Shown here piece by piece: positions 33,601-40,753 of a stretch of DNA of 46,627 bases. Position 1 is the stretch's first letter. Each line of letters begins with the position of its first letter. Both the position numbers and the translations under genes were made by a program. The notes beneath the pieces were generated by a model. That model saw nothing but the letters and a program-made list of their open reading frames with translations, made no database searches and had not been told where the DNA came from. Location of the stretch: positions 1 through 46,627 of the forward strand of contig NZ_RFFI01000017.1 of NCBI RefSeq assembly GCF_003696205.1, in the 5' to 3' direction. The DNA comes from Cellulomonas triticagri. Its GTDB lineage: Bacteria; Actinomycetota; Actinomycetes; Actinomycetales; Cellulomonadaceae.

Positions 33601-33981
33601 GTCGGCGGCTGCGCTCGGGTCGCCGGTCGCGAGCGCCTGCCGCGCCCGGTCCGCGAGCGCCGCCGCGCGGTGCAGGTCGACCGCGTCCGGTGCGACGCCC
33701 AGCGCGTACCCCGTCGCGGTCGAGACGACCAGACCGGCGTGGTGCGCCGCCCGCAGCCGGGACACCAGGGTCTGCAGGGCCGCACGGCCCGAGGACGGCG
33801 CACCGTCCGGCCAGGTCTCGTCGAGGGCGCGGGCCGCGCTCAGCCCCCGGGGCTCCAGCGCGAGCGCGAGCAGCAGGTTCGCGCCCCGCCCCGCGACGGG
33901 CAGCAGCACGTCGTCCGCACCGGCGGCGCGCACCGGACCGAGCACGGCGAGCCGCAGCGGCTCGGACGCGGTCTCAGGCAC
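30697..33981 (-). CDS. BTAD/AfsR-type regulator with NB-ARC ATPase and TPR-like C-terminal region
   Basis: 1094 aa from GTG at 33981. Residues about 8-95 are an OmpR-like winged helix (LRLAVLGPVRA, then LQTLVSRLRAAH), 100-250 a bacterial transcriptional activation (BTAD) domain (TEAVAAFAAYRERLRDTLGTDP), about 270-560 an NB-ARC/STAND ATPase with P-loop GTGGLGKT near 300 and Walker B LLVLDNCEQ, and the rest alanine-rich TPR-like helices. This is the SARP large-type layout of AfsR. It probably activates a promoter containing 11-bp direct repeats, such as that of the neighbouring DrrAB-like genes, with which it is convergent. Confidence 0.9.
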   Translation of the reverse strand: MPETASEPLRLAVLGPVRAAGADDVLLPVAGRGANLLLALALEPRGLSAARALDETWPDGAPSSGRAALQTLVSRLRAAHHAGLVVSTATGYALGVAPDAVDLHRAAALADRARQALATGDPSAAADGAAAALTLWSGEPGDGVTADALVATLVSRSEALRRDLLRVRAAALVDLDDGRAVDAAEDLLAVAPLDDGAHLLRMRALHAGGRTTEAVAAFAAYRERLRDTLGTDPAPDVAAFHLRLLSGEPAAAPAAAPPAGPEASTTHVLGLRAAPDDLIGRDADLAAVDALLGSARVVTVLGTGGLGKTRLVQEVARRAADRYAAVVVAELASVRDDPDVLPALAAALRVPEPTPRRGVPDPRLRPLRDRVLDRLGDRPTLLVLDNCEQVLDGVGSWVADVVAASPGVQVLVTSRAPLAVPGERVHPLAPLATHAPDGGPGPAVRLFVERATAVRPDAALPEDVVARLCTRLDGLPLAIELAAARVRSLTVVELERRLTDRFALLVGGSAGVPERHRTLRAVIDWSWDLLTERQRRLCRRVAVLPAGVPLGAALRVSALDAPDGVVDETAVLDDLDALVAQSLLRVQEDAGTGAVRYRMLETVREFGRSELRAAGEEAAVRAAVLDWAAEVATDLVHRSGSPERIMLDPAAAAEHDNLVAVLRSALDHEPDASGAVLALYGVVALRWMMQGAHDEVGEVAPRVLALAEAHDPVGDPAAVVLAVALMAGTDLLFGDRRAGVRGRLLLRRVVAGAPPLDPVPRLLADLVESFGDLADAGGALARGRASTDVPTRRLALFMSWSVAENGGDLDHAYRFAADAHRLAVADADPWTRMMAAAALAGICSQGLRTTEALGWVAEGEAALVEVRRLPGGEPLDLAFGDNIEQTRGLALLTAGRWDEAEAVFRRVEASARDARDGALLGGIGAAEARRGRGEVDAALAAERDLVARLGPVPEQDPWLLIVAGTCLAAHALADRTDEPLLADLAGALAEAAAGDPPFGTPFTDRPVLGTLVVGVGAWWAATAPDDPAGLELLALGERLGSRQDLPAVSRAQHWERATARSGERAVAAARAAVADLPRGADVARAITLVRRLTT

Positions 33982-34044
33982 CGGGCCACTCTAGGACGCG
34001 CCCGGGAACCCACCCGCGCAGCCCGCGCAGCCCGCGCAGACGCT

Positions 34045-34102
34045 GAGTGTCCACTCTTCGCCTGCACGACCGGTCCGGCCCAGAGGCGAGAGGTGGACAC
34101 TC
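34045..34102. repeat. Large imperfect inverted repeat between two minus-strand genes
   Basis: Arms of 19 nt at 34045-34063 and 34084-34102 match at 16 of 19 positions, beginning GAGTGTCCAC and ending GTGGACACTC (10 perfect outer pairs), around a 20-nt centre. It follows the dksA-like gene and precedes the BTAD regulator on the minus strand. It may be the terminator of the former, a leader structure of the latter, or a palindromic repeat element. No T-tract is present. Confidence 0.6.
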
Positions 34103-34125
34103 GGCGCGGCGGCCGCGCGCGGGCG

Positions 34126-34482
34126 TCAGCGGGACGCGCAGGTGACGCAGGTGGCGGCGGAGGGGAGGGCGCGCAGCCGCTCGACCGGGACGGGACGGTG
34201 GCAGCGGGTGCAGGTGCCGTAGGTACCGCGCTCCAGGCGGTCCAGGGCGGCGTCCACCTCGGCGACGCGCTCCCGCACGTCGTGGGCGAGAGCGTCCAGC
34301 AGCCGCCGCTCGTACGCGATGGTCGCGTCCTCGGGGTCGTGCTCGTCGTCGGCGACCTGCTCGCGGGACGCGGCGACCACGGCGTCGCGCTCGGCGCCGG
34401 TCCCGGCGAGGCGCTCCAGGGCCTCCCGGCGGCGCTCCCGGAGCACCGCCGCGACCTCGTCCAGGTCCAGCGTCTCTGCCAC
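34126..34482 (-). CDS. DksA/TraR-family zinc-finger protein
   Basis: 118 aa from GTG at 34482; ATG at 34512 gives 128 aa. A helical coiled-coil part (about 8-85) is followed by the C4 zinc finger CTRC (91-94) and CVTC (112-115) with GTYGTC just before, the TraR/DksA signature. These proteins act on RNA polymerase through the secondary channel or serve other roles in actinobacteria. GATACT (minus strand, 34497-34492) sits about 9 nt before the GTG, so a leaderless transcript is possible. Confidence 0.88.
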   Translation of the reverse strand: MAETLDLDEVAAVLRERRREALERLAGTGAERDAVVAASREQVADDEHDPEDATIAYERRLLDALAHDVRERVAEVDAALDRLERGTYGTCTRCHRPVPVERLRALPSAATCVTCASR

Positions 34483-34536
34483 CGACCCAGTATCCGCGCC
34501 GCGCTCGCGCACCGCACCCGCGCGCCGGGACCGACG

Positions 34537-35460
34537 TCAGGCGGGCGGGGCGAGCAGCCGGGACTTCGCCGCCGCGTACTCGTCGTCCGTGAGGGCGCCG
34601 GTGGTGTGGAGGTCGCGCAGCCGCTCCAGCGCGTCGACCACGGACGGGTCCGCTCCCGCCCGCTCCGACGCCGCAGGGCGCGACGCCGTGCGCGGCGTCC
34701 TCGGCGGCGTGCTCACCAGGTCGTCGTCCGGCAGCGGCAGCAGGCGCCGCACCGCGGCCTCGCGCTCGGTGCGCACGGCCGCCATCAGCGGCTGGGCGGG
34801 CACGACGACCCGCAGGCGGGCCGGGTCGTCGGGCCGCTCGGGGTCGTAGTAGGCGACCGGCGCGTGCTTGAACGCGTCCTGCGGGACGACGGTCCGCACG
34901 GCGTGCCGGGTGCCGGACGCGTCGGCGAAGTGCACGGTCGCGTGGCAGCGCCGCCCGTCGATGCCCTCGTAGTCCCGCACCCGGGCCCACGCGGGCACCA
35001 GCCCGCGCACGCGCGCGGCGGTGGACCGGCCGAGGCTGCGCACGGCACCCACGACCGCGGCGACGGCACCGATCCCGAGGACCGTCCAGACGATCGCGGT
35101 AGGGCGACGCAGCGCCTCGTCGGTGTTCAGCCCGTCGCGCACCGCCGCCGACCAGCCGAGCAGCGCGGCGCCGGAGCCGACGACGACCAGCAGCCCGACC
35201 GTCGCCTGCCGGGTGACCGGGCTGAGCGCGGCCACCGCACCGAGCAGCACGAGCACGCCGAGGATCGGCGCGGCGCCCGCGAAGTCGTCGGTGGCGCACG
35301 TGCCCGCGAAGCACTCCCAGCTCACGAGCGTCTGCTCGTAGGTGCCGTACCGGATCAGCCACGCCCCGGCGGCCGCGACGGCGAGCCCCACGAGCAGCCG
35401 CACCAGCATCCGCGAGGGGTCCGTGCGCAGGGAGGGGGGCAGGTCAGGTGCGGTGCTCAC
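34537..35460 (-). CDS. Membrane protein with C-terminal SHOCT domain
   Basis: 307 aa from GTG at 35460, with GAGGGC upstream. About four membrane helices lie in the first 145 residues (LLVGLAVAAAGAWLI, PILGVLVLLGAVAAL, ATVGLLVVVGSGAALL, IVWTVLGIGAVAAVVGAV). A soluble beta-rich section (CHATVHFADASGTRHAVRTV) resembles DUF3592. The protein ends in a SHOCT motif (VVDALERLRDLHTTGALTDD, then EYAAAKSRLL). Function is unknown; SHOCT segments are thought to mediate oligomerisation. Confidence 0.78.
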   Translation of the reverse strand: MSTAPDLPPSLRTDPSRMLVRLLVGLAVAAAGAWLIRYGTYEQTLVSWECFAGTCATDDFAGAAPILGVLVLLGAVAALSPVTRQATVGLLVVVGSGAALLGWSAAVRDGLNTDEALRRPTAIVWTVLGIGAVAAVVGAVRSLGRSTAARVRGLVPAWARVRDYEGIDGRRCHATVHFADASGTRHAVRTVVPQDAFKHAPVAYYDPERPDDPARLRVVVPAQPLMAAVRTEREAAVRRLLPLPDDDLVSTPPRTPRTASRPAASERAGADPSVVDALERLRDLHTTGALTDDEYAAAKSRLLAPPA

Positions 35461-35523
35461 GCCCTCATCCTGCCAACCCCCGCCGTCACGGGACGGACAC
35501 ACGGCGGGGTTAGCCTGCCGCCC

Positions 35524-36663
35524 GTGCCCCAGATCGCCGCCCACGCCCGCACCGTCCCGGCCTCCGGGATCCGCCGGATCACCGAGCTCGCGTGGTCGCT
35601 GCCGGACGCGGTGGTGCTGAGCGTCGGGGAGCCGGACCTGCCGACGGCGCCGCACGTGCTGGAGGCGGCGCGCGAGGCGCTGGCCCGCGACGACACCCGG
35701 TACACCCCGAACGGCGGCATCGCGCCGCTGCGGGACGCGGTGGCGGCGTGGCTGGACCCGGAGCACGCCCTGCCGGTGCGGCGGGACAACGTGTGGGTCA
35801 CGGCCGGCGGGGCGCAGGCGCTGCACCTGGGGCTGAGCCTCACCGTCGGCGCGGGCGACGGTGTGCTGGTGCCGGACCCGGGGTACCCGCCGTTCACGAT
35901 GGCGACGCGGCTGCTGCAGGCCGAGGCGCAGCCGTACGCGCTGCGCGCCGAGGACGGGTTCCTGCCGGACCCGGCAGCCGTGGAGGCGGCGATCACCGAC
36001 CGCACCCGGGTGCTGCTGCTGAACTCACCGTCCAACCCGCTGGGCACCGTCCTGCCCGCGGACCTGCTGGCCGAGCTCGTGGACGTGGCCCGGCGGCACG
36101 ACCTGTGGATGCTGTCGGACGAGTGCTACGCGGCGTTCACGTACGACGCCCCGCACATCCCTGCGGCGCGGTTCGACACCGACGGCCGGGTGCTGACGCT
36201 GCACACGTTCTCGAAGACGCACGCGATGACGGGGTTCCGGGTCGGGGTGCTCGTCGTCCCGGACACGATGGCGCCGCTCATGCCGACGCTCCAGGAGTCG
36301 GTGATCTCCTGCGTGAACACCCCCGCCCAGTACGCCGCGCTGGCGGCGCTGACCGGCCCGCAGGACGCGGTCGACGCCGCGCGCCGCACGTACCGGGAGC
36401 ACCGGGACCTCGCCGCGGGGCTGCTGGACGAGCGCGGCATCCGCTGGTTGCCCGCGGCGGGCGGCATCTACCTGTGGGCGGACGTCGCGCACCTGACCGA
36501 CGGGGACGTCGCCGCGTGGGCGGAGGACCTGGCCCGGTCGGCGGGCGTGGCCGTCGCGCCCGGGTCGGCGTTCGGGCCGGGCGGCGAGGGGTGGGTGCGC
36601 ATCTCGCTGACCGCGAGCGCGGCGGACCTGCGAGCGGGGTTGTCGCGGTTGCCGGCGCGCTGA
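35524..36663 (+). CDS. PLP-dependent aminotransferase (fold type I, class I/II)
   Basis: 379 aa from GTG at 35524. Signatures: LSVGEPDLPTAPHV, RYTPNGGIAPLRDAVA, VTAGGAQALHLGL, PDPGYPPF, LLNSPSNPLGTV, LSDECYAAFTYD and the PLP-lysine site TFSKTHAMTGFRVG. The D, Y, K and R positions of aspartate-aminotransferase-like enzymes are all present. The amino donor and acceptor cannot be told from sequence alone. It is divergent from the SHOCT gene and ends 43 nt before the HTH-nucleotidyltransferase gene. Confidence 0.93.
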   Translation: MPQIAAHARTVPASGIRRITELAWSLPDAVVLSVGEPDLPTAPHVLEAAREALARDDTRYTPNGGIAPLRDAVAAWLDPEHALPVRRDNVWVTAGGAQALHLGLSLTVGAGDGVLVPDPGYPPFTMATRLLQAEAQPYALRAEDGFLPDPAAVEAAITDRTRVLLLNSPSNPLGTVLPADLLAELVDVARRHDLWMLSDECYAAFTYDAPHIPAARFDTDGRVLTLHTFSKTHAMTGFRVGVLVVPDTMAPLMPTLQESVISCVNTPAQYAALAALTGPQDAVDAARRTYREHRDLAAGLLDERGIRWLPAAGGIYLWADVAHLTDGDVAAWAEDLARSAGVAVAPGSAFGPGGEGWVRISLTASAADLRAGLSRLPAR

Positions 36664-36675
36664 TTCCGCTTGATC

Positions 36676-36695
36676 ACTCGTTTGACGAGTATCAT
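36676..36695 (+). promoter_or_regulatory. Operator and -10 of the MNT/HEPN pair
   Basis: The perfect palindrome ACTCGT-TTG-ACGAGT (36676-36690) abuts TATCAT (36690-36695), a good -10 that ends 10 nt before the ATG at 36706. TTGATC at 36670-36675 is a poor fit as -35 because the spacer would be only 14 bp. The layout predicts a nearly leaderless mRNA repressed by the HTH domain of the first gene product. Confidence 0.65.
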
Positions 36696-36705
36696 CATGC
36701 GTCAT

Positions 36706-37311
36706 ATGAGAACCGAGGCCCCCGCGCTGGTGCCGATCTTCCGCTCGACGCTGCAGGCGCAGGTCCTGCTCCGCGTCCTCACCGACGACCGGGGCCTGAC
36801 CGCGACGGACTTGGCACGCGCCCTCGGCGAGCCGCAGCCGACCGTGTCGCGCGAGGTCCGGCGGCTGCTCGACGCGGGCCTGCTGCGCGGCGAGCAGGTC
36901 GGGCGGGCGGTGCTGCTCCGCCCGGACGAGGACAACCCCGCGACGGCGCCGCTGCGGCAGCTCCTGGTCGTCACGGTCGGACCGTCGCACGTGCTGGAGC
37001 AGGCGCTGCGCGGCATCCCGGGGGTCGAGCAGGCCTACGTCCACGGGTCGTGGGCCGCCCGGTTCCAGGGCGAGGTGGGGCCCGCCCCGGGGGACGTCGA
37101 CCTCCTCGTGGTCGGCTCCCCGCAGCGGGGTGCGGTCGACGCGGCCCTGCTCGACGTCGAGCCCGCACTGCACCGTGAGGTGAACACCACGTACCTGTCC
37201 GGGGAGCGCTGGCATGACGGGGATGATCCCTTCGTGCGCCACGTCCGTTCTCGCCCGCTCGTCGCCCTCGACCTCTCCGGCGACCCCGCCGACCCCGCAC
37301 CGTCCTCGTGA
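36706..37311 (+). CDS. HTH-nucleotidyltransferase (MNT-like) protein, putative antitoxin/regulator
   Basis: 201 aa from ATG at 36706 (ATG at 36697 is in frame). Residues 10-75 are an ArsR-like winged helix (LTATDLARALGEPQPTVSRE). Residues about 85-190 are a minimal nucleotidyltransferase with GSW at 114-116 and D130-x-D132 in GDVDLLVVG. MNT proteins paired with HEPN proteins AMPylate and silence them in the known MntA/HepT systems. Here the extra HTH suggests it also represses its own operon. The next gene overlaps by GTGA. Confidence 0.85.
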   Translation: MRTEAPALVPIFRSTLQAQVLLRVLTDDRGLTATDLARALGEPQPTVSREVRRLLDAGLLRGEQVGRAVLLRPDEDNPATAPLRQLLVVTVGPSHVLEQALRGIPGVEQAYVHGSWAARFQGEVGPAPGDVDLLVVGSPQRGAVDAALLDVEPALHREVNTTYLSGERWHDGDDPFVRHVRSRPLVALDLSGDPADPAPSS

Positions 37312-37745
37312 CCGGCTGGGAGCAGGGGCGCGCGGTGATCGAGCAGATGCTCCGCGCGGGCGACCTCGGACCGGTCCCGGCAGACCCGCACGGCGCCGCC
37401 GCGCTCCTCGCGGACGACGACGTGGCGCTCGCCTACGACGCGCTCCACGCGGCCAACCGCAAGGCGCTCACCGCGTTGCTGCTCGCGCAGGGCCTGCGCC
37501 CGACGCGCTCGGGCGGGCACGTGGCGGTCCACGACGCCGTCCGCGCACAGCTCCACCCGCCGCTCGGCCCACGGCTCGCGCCGTACCACCGGATCCGTCG
37601 CACGCGGAACGACGGAGACTGCCTGGACGACACGGGTGCGGGACCCGAGGACGTGCGTGCTGACCTCCCGCTGTGCGAGGGCATCGTCGACCTGGCGGCC
37701 ACCGTGCTGCCGCGGCTACCGGTCTTCGCCGCACCAGGGCGCTGA
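37308..37745 (+). CDS. HEPN-like protein paired with MNT, putative toxin
   Basis: 145 aa and helical throughout. The start overlaps the MNT stop by 4 nt. Features are a helix pair (DVALAYDALHAANRKALTAL), HVAVHDAVRAQL and then YHRIRRTRNDGDC. The last is where HEPN toxins carry R-x4-6-H; here R95-R100-N101 are present but no His follows, so RNase activity is uncertain. It is the partner of the HTH-MNT protein in what looks like a HEPN/MNT module, either toxin-antitoxin or an analogous regulatory pair. Confidence 0.75.
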   Translation: MTGWEQGRAVIEQMLRAGDLGPVPADPHGAAALLADDDVALAYDALHAANRKALTALLLAQGLRPTRSGGHVAVHDAVRAQLHPPLGPRLAPYHRIRRTRNDGDCLDDTGAGPEDVRADLPLCEGIVDLAATVLPRLPVFAAPGR

Positions 37746-37752
37746 CCGCGTC

Positions 37753-38277
37753 TCACCCCGCCGCGAGCGCCGCCTCGAACGCCGCGCGCACCGGCTCGGA
37801 GAACAGCACGAACCGCACGAGGTCGAGCCCGTCGGGGTGCGCCGCGCCCCAGTCGCGCGCCGCGCCCACGGCCTCGGCCGCCACGTCCGCCGCCGACCAC
37901 CCGTAGACCCCCGCGCCGACGGCGGGCAGCGCGACGGTGCGCGCCCCGGCGGCCGCGGCCTCGTCGAGCGAACGCGTGAACGCCGAGCGCAGCAGCGCGG
38001 GGTCGGTCTGCCCCGCGTGCCGGTTCGGGCCCACGGCGTGCACGACCCAGCGAGCGCGCAGCCGACCGGCGGGGGTGACGACGGCGTCGCCCACGGGCAG
38101 CCCGTCGGGCAGGGTGCTGGCGCGCAGCGCCCGGCACGCGGCGAGGAGGTCCGGCCCGGCGGCGGCGTGGATGGCCCCGTCGACGCCCCCGCCGCCGAGC
38201 AGCGACGAGTTCGCGGCGTTCCCGATGGCGTCGGTGTCCTGCTCGGTGATGTCGCCCGTGACGGCCTCGATGCGCAT
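37753..38277 (-). CDS. Macrodomain protein, O-acetyl-ADP-ribose/ADP-ribosyl hydrolase-like
   Basis: 174 aa from ATG at 38277. It is a single macrodomain: IEAVTGDITEQDTDAIGNAA, NSSLLGGGGVDGAIH (the ADP-ribose loop with catalytic-group Asn and Gly), ARWVVHAVGP and ALPAVGAGVYGWSAADVA (second loop). Enzymes of this MacroD type remove ADP-ribose from proteins or deacetylate O-acetyl-ADP-ribose. It is convergent with the HEPN gene, with 7 nt between stops. Confidence 0.92.
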   Translation of the reverse strand: MRIEAVTGDITEQDTDAIGNAANSSLLGGGGVDGAIHAAAGPDLLAACRALRASTLPDGLPVGDAVVTPAGRLRARWVVHAVGPNRHAGQTDPALLRSAFTRSLDEAAAAGARTVALPAVGAGVYGWSAADVAAEAVGAARDWGAAHPDGLDLVRFVLFSEPVRAAFEAALAAG

Positions 38278-38349
38278 GCCCCCATCGTCGCGCGGGCGGG
38301 GCCGGTCCGTCCTACGGTGCAAGGAGCAACCCGACCCCGGGAGGACACC

Positions 38350-38571
38350 GTGACCGAGCCGATCCCCACCGAACCCAACCCGAGCGGCCCCGCGGCCGAG
38401 CCCGACGTCACGCCGGTGCCGGTCGCCCACGACGGGCACGAGGACGTGCCGGTGCTGGAGTACGACGAGACCGTGCCGCCGCGTCCCGAGGAGGACGTGG
38501 CGGACGCCGCCCGCGCCACCCCGGACCCGGCCGGGCACGGCACGCCGGACGAGGCGCGCCTGCACCCCTGA
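38350..38571 (+). CDS. Small acidic, proline-rich protein
   Basis: 73 aa from GTG at 38350, with CGGGAGGACACC upstream and TACGGT (38313-38318) as a possible -10. It is rich in Pro, Glu, Asp and Thr with no hydrophobic core, so it is probably intrinsically disordered. No homologous family was recognised. It is divergent from the macrodomain gene. Confidence 0.6.
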   Translation: MTEPIPTEPNPSGPAAEPDVTPVPVAHDGHEDVPVLEYDETVPPRPEEDVADAARATPDPAGHGTPDEARLHP

Positions 38572-38713
38572 CGCTCCCCGGGACCTCACAGGAAACCCGG
38601 CACCCAGAACCCGCCTCGCACCGCTGCTGCCTGCGCTAACGTCGTCGGCGGCCGGGAGGCCCGCTCCCCCTGCGCGTCCTCCCGGCCACCTGCACCGCGC
38701 GCGGAAGGGCCTC

Positions 38714-39727
38714 ATGCACAGCCGGACCAAGGTCGACCTCGGTCGGCCGGACCTCGAGACGGTCGTCCGGGAGGTCGTCGGCAGCGCGTCCCCGGTGGAG
38801 CACGTGCGTGAGCTGACGGACGGCATGTTCAACGCCGCCTACGCGGTCCGCACCGCCGACGGCCGGGAGATGGTCGTCAAGGTCGCGCCGCCGGTCGGCA
38901 CGCCGGTGCTGTCCTACGAGCACGACCTCATGCGGGCGGAGGCGGACTTCTTCCACCGCGCCTCGGGCGTGATCCCGGTGCCCGCCGTGCTCGGGGTGGA
39001 CCTCACGCGCACCCGCCTCGACCGGGACGTCCTGGTGCTGGAGCACCTGCGCGGGCGCCCGCTCGCCGCCGCCCGGCGCGGGATGCCCGCCGCCGACCGC
39101 GCCGCCGTCGAGCGGGACCTGGGGGCGCTCGTGGCCCGGCTCCGCGCGGTGACGGGCACCCGGTTCGGCTACGACCGCCCCGACGGCGCGCTGTCCGGGG
39201 CGACGTGGACCGAGGCGCTGGCGGCGATGGTCGCCGCGCTGCTCGCCGACGCCGATCGGTACGGGGTCCGGCTGCCGGCCCGGGTCGGCGCCCTGCCGGA
39301 GCGCGTGCGGGCGGCGGAGCCCGAGCTGTCCGCGGTGCGGGTGCCGGTGCTCACGCACTTCGACCTGTGGGCGGGCAACGTCTTCGTCGTCCCCGGCGAG
39401 CACGGGCACCGGCTGGAGGCCGTGGTCGACGGCGAGCGCGCGTTCTGGGGCGACCCGCTCGCCGAGCTCGCGTCGACCGCGCTGTTCCGGGACCCCGCGC
39501 GGGCGACGGACTTCCTGGCCGGGTTCGCCGAGACCGCCGGGAGCCCGCTGGACCTGGGGCCCGGCGCCCAGCTGCGGCTCGCGCTGTACCGGGCGTACCT
39601 CTACCTGATCATGACGGTCGAGGGCGCGCCGCGCGGGTACCGGGGCGCCGAGGCGCGGCTGCTCGGCGCCTACGCCCGGCACCGGCTGGCGCGCGAGGTC
39701 CGCGTGCTCGACCGCGCCCTGCACTGA
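38714..39727 (+). CDS. APH-family phosphotransferase
   Basis: 337 aa from ATG at 38714. N-lobe: LTDGMFNAAYAVRTADG (ATP loop) and MVVKVAP (the ATP-binding Lys). Brenner motif is HFDLWAGNVFV and the metal site is VVDGERAFWGDP. Overall layout matches aminoglycoside phosphotransferase/choline-kinase-like small-molecule kinases; relatives phosphorylate many substrates and resistance cannot be claimed. A perfect stem without a T-tract follows its stop. Confidence 0.9.
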   Translation: MHSRTKVDLGRPDLETVVREVVGSASPVEHVRELTDGMFNAAYAVRTADGREMVVKVAPPVGTPVLSYEHDLMRAEADFFHRASGVIPVPAVLGVDLTRTRLDRDVLVLEHLRGRPLAAARRGMPAADRAAVERDLGALVARLRAVTGTRFGYDRPDGALSGATWTEALAAMVAALLADADRYGVRLPARVGALPERVRAAEPELSAVRVPVLTHFDLWAGNVFVVPGEHGHRLEAVVDGERAFWGDPLAELASTALFRDPARATDFLAGFAETAGSPLDLGPGAQLRLALYRAYLYLIMTVEGAPRGYRGAEARLLGAYARHRLAREVRVLDRALH

Positions 39728-39736
39728 GGCCCGTCA

Positions 39737-39774
39737 CCCACCCACCCGCGGCGGCTTCACCCCGGGTGGGTGGG
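39737..39774. terminator. Perfect 12-bp hairpin after the APH gene
   Basis: CCCACCCACCCG (39737-39748) and CGGGTGGGTGGG (39763-39774) with a 14-nt loop, beginning 9 nt after the APH stop. No T-tract, as is common in high-GC actinobacteria. It probably separates the APH and GNAT transcripts. Confidence 0.65.
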
Positions 39775-39808
39775 CAGGTCGGGGAGACCCGCACCCAGGA
39801 CGTTTGGC

Positions 39809-40303
39809 ATGCTGGACGCCGTGCAGATCCGTGAGGTGCTCGAGGACGACTGGCAGATGGTCCGCGACGTGCGCCTGCGCGCACTGCGGGAGGACCCCGA
39901 CGCGTTCGGCTCGTCGCTGGCGCGGGAGGAGATGTTCGCGGAGAACCACTGGCGCATGCGCCTGCGGTCGGCGACGACGTGGGTGGTGGACGACGGCGGC
40001 ACGGCGCGCGGGCTGGTCGCGATGATCCAGGAGCCGGGGTCGCCGACCTCGGACCGGCACATCGTGCAGCTCTGGGTCGCGCCGGAGGCCCGGCGGCAGG
40101 GCAAGGCGTGGGCGCTGCTCGACGCCGTGTGGTCGGCCGCGAAGTCCCAGGGCGCGGAGACCGTGTCGCTGTGGGTCGCCGACGGCAACCACGCCGCCGG
40201 GGACCTGTTCGTGCGTGCGGGGTTCGAGCGGACGACCGAGCGGCACGCCCGCAGCCGCGACGAGTCGCAGACCGAGGAGCGACTGGTCCTGCGGATCGGC
40301 TGA
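39809..40303 (+). CDS. GNAT-family N-acetyltransferase
   Basis: 164 aa from ATG at 39809; GTG at 39821 is also possible. The domain starts VQIREVLEDDWQMVRDVRLRAL and continues IVQLWVAPEARRQGKAWALLD (acetyl-CoA loop), ETVSLWVADGNHAAGDLFVRAGF and a terminal strand. The loop reads RRQGKA rather than RGxGxA/G, a mild variant. The substrate is unknown. Confidence 0.9.
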   Translation: MLDAVQIREVLEDDWQMVRDVRLRALREDPDAFGSSLAREEMFAENHWRMRLRSATTWVVDDGGTARGLVAMIQEPGSPTSDRHIVQLWVAPEARRQGKAWALLDAVWSAAKSQGAETVSLWVADGNHAAGDLFVRAGFERTTERHARSRDESQTEERLVLRIG

Positions 40304-40312
40304 CGCGCGGCG

Positions 40313-40753
40313 TCAGGCGGGGTCGGGCGCCGACTCGAGCAGCAGCGTGACGGGCCCGTCGTTGACGAGCTCGACGGCCATGTCCGCGCCGAACACCCCG
40401 GTCGCGACCGTGAGGCCGCGCGCCCGCAGGTCGGCGACGACGGCGTCGACCAGCGGCTCGGCGACGGGTCCGGGAGCGGCGGCGTTCCACGTGGGGCGGC
40501 GGCCCTTGCGGGCGTCCCCGTAGAGCGTGAACTGGCTGACGACCAGCACCGGCGCCCCGGCCTCGGCCACCGAACGCTCGCCGCGCAGGATGCGCAGCTC
40601 GGCGACCTTGCGGGCGACGTGCTCGACCTGCGCGGGCCCGTCCCCCGGAGTGACGCCGACGAGGACGACCAGGCCCTCGCCGTCGAACGCCCCGACGACC
40701 TCGCCCGCCACGGTCACGGACGCGCGGGTGGCGCGCTGGACGACCGCCCTCAC
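40313..40753 (-). CDS. dtd: D-aminoacyl-tRNA deacylase
   Basis: 146 aa from GTG at 40753, which overlaps the asparaginase stop as GTGA. Signatures are [15 protein letters not shown] at the N terminus, [18 protein letters not shown] (catalytic region) and [11 protein letters not shown] (the Gly-cisPro region). It hydrolyses D-amino acids wrongly loaded on tRNA. Length is normal. Confidence 0.96.
   Translation of the reverse strand: MRAVVQRATRASVTVAGEVVGAFDGEGLVVLVGVTPGDGPAQVEHVARKVAELRILRGERSVAEAGAPVLVVSQFTLYGDARKGRRPTWNAAAPGPVAEPLVDAVVADLRARGLTVATGVFGADMAVELVNDGPVTLLLESAPDPA

Noticed and set aside
30614..33994. An 1126-aa Ser/Arg/Ala-rich plus-strand frame over the BTAD regulator
   Set aside because: Composition is that of an antisense shadow; the minus-strand protein has winged-helix, BTAD and NB-ARC motifs.
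38714..39727. Calling the APH-fold protein an aminoglycoside resistance gene
   Set aside because: The fold is shared by many small-molecule kinases and there is no resistance context.
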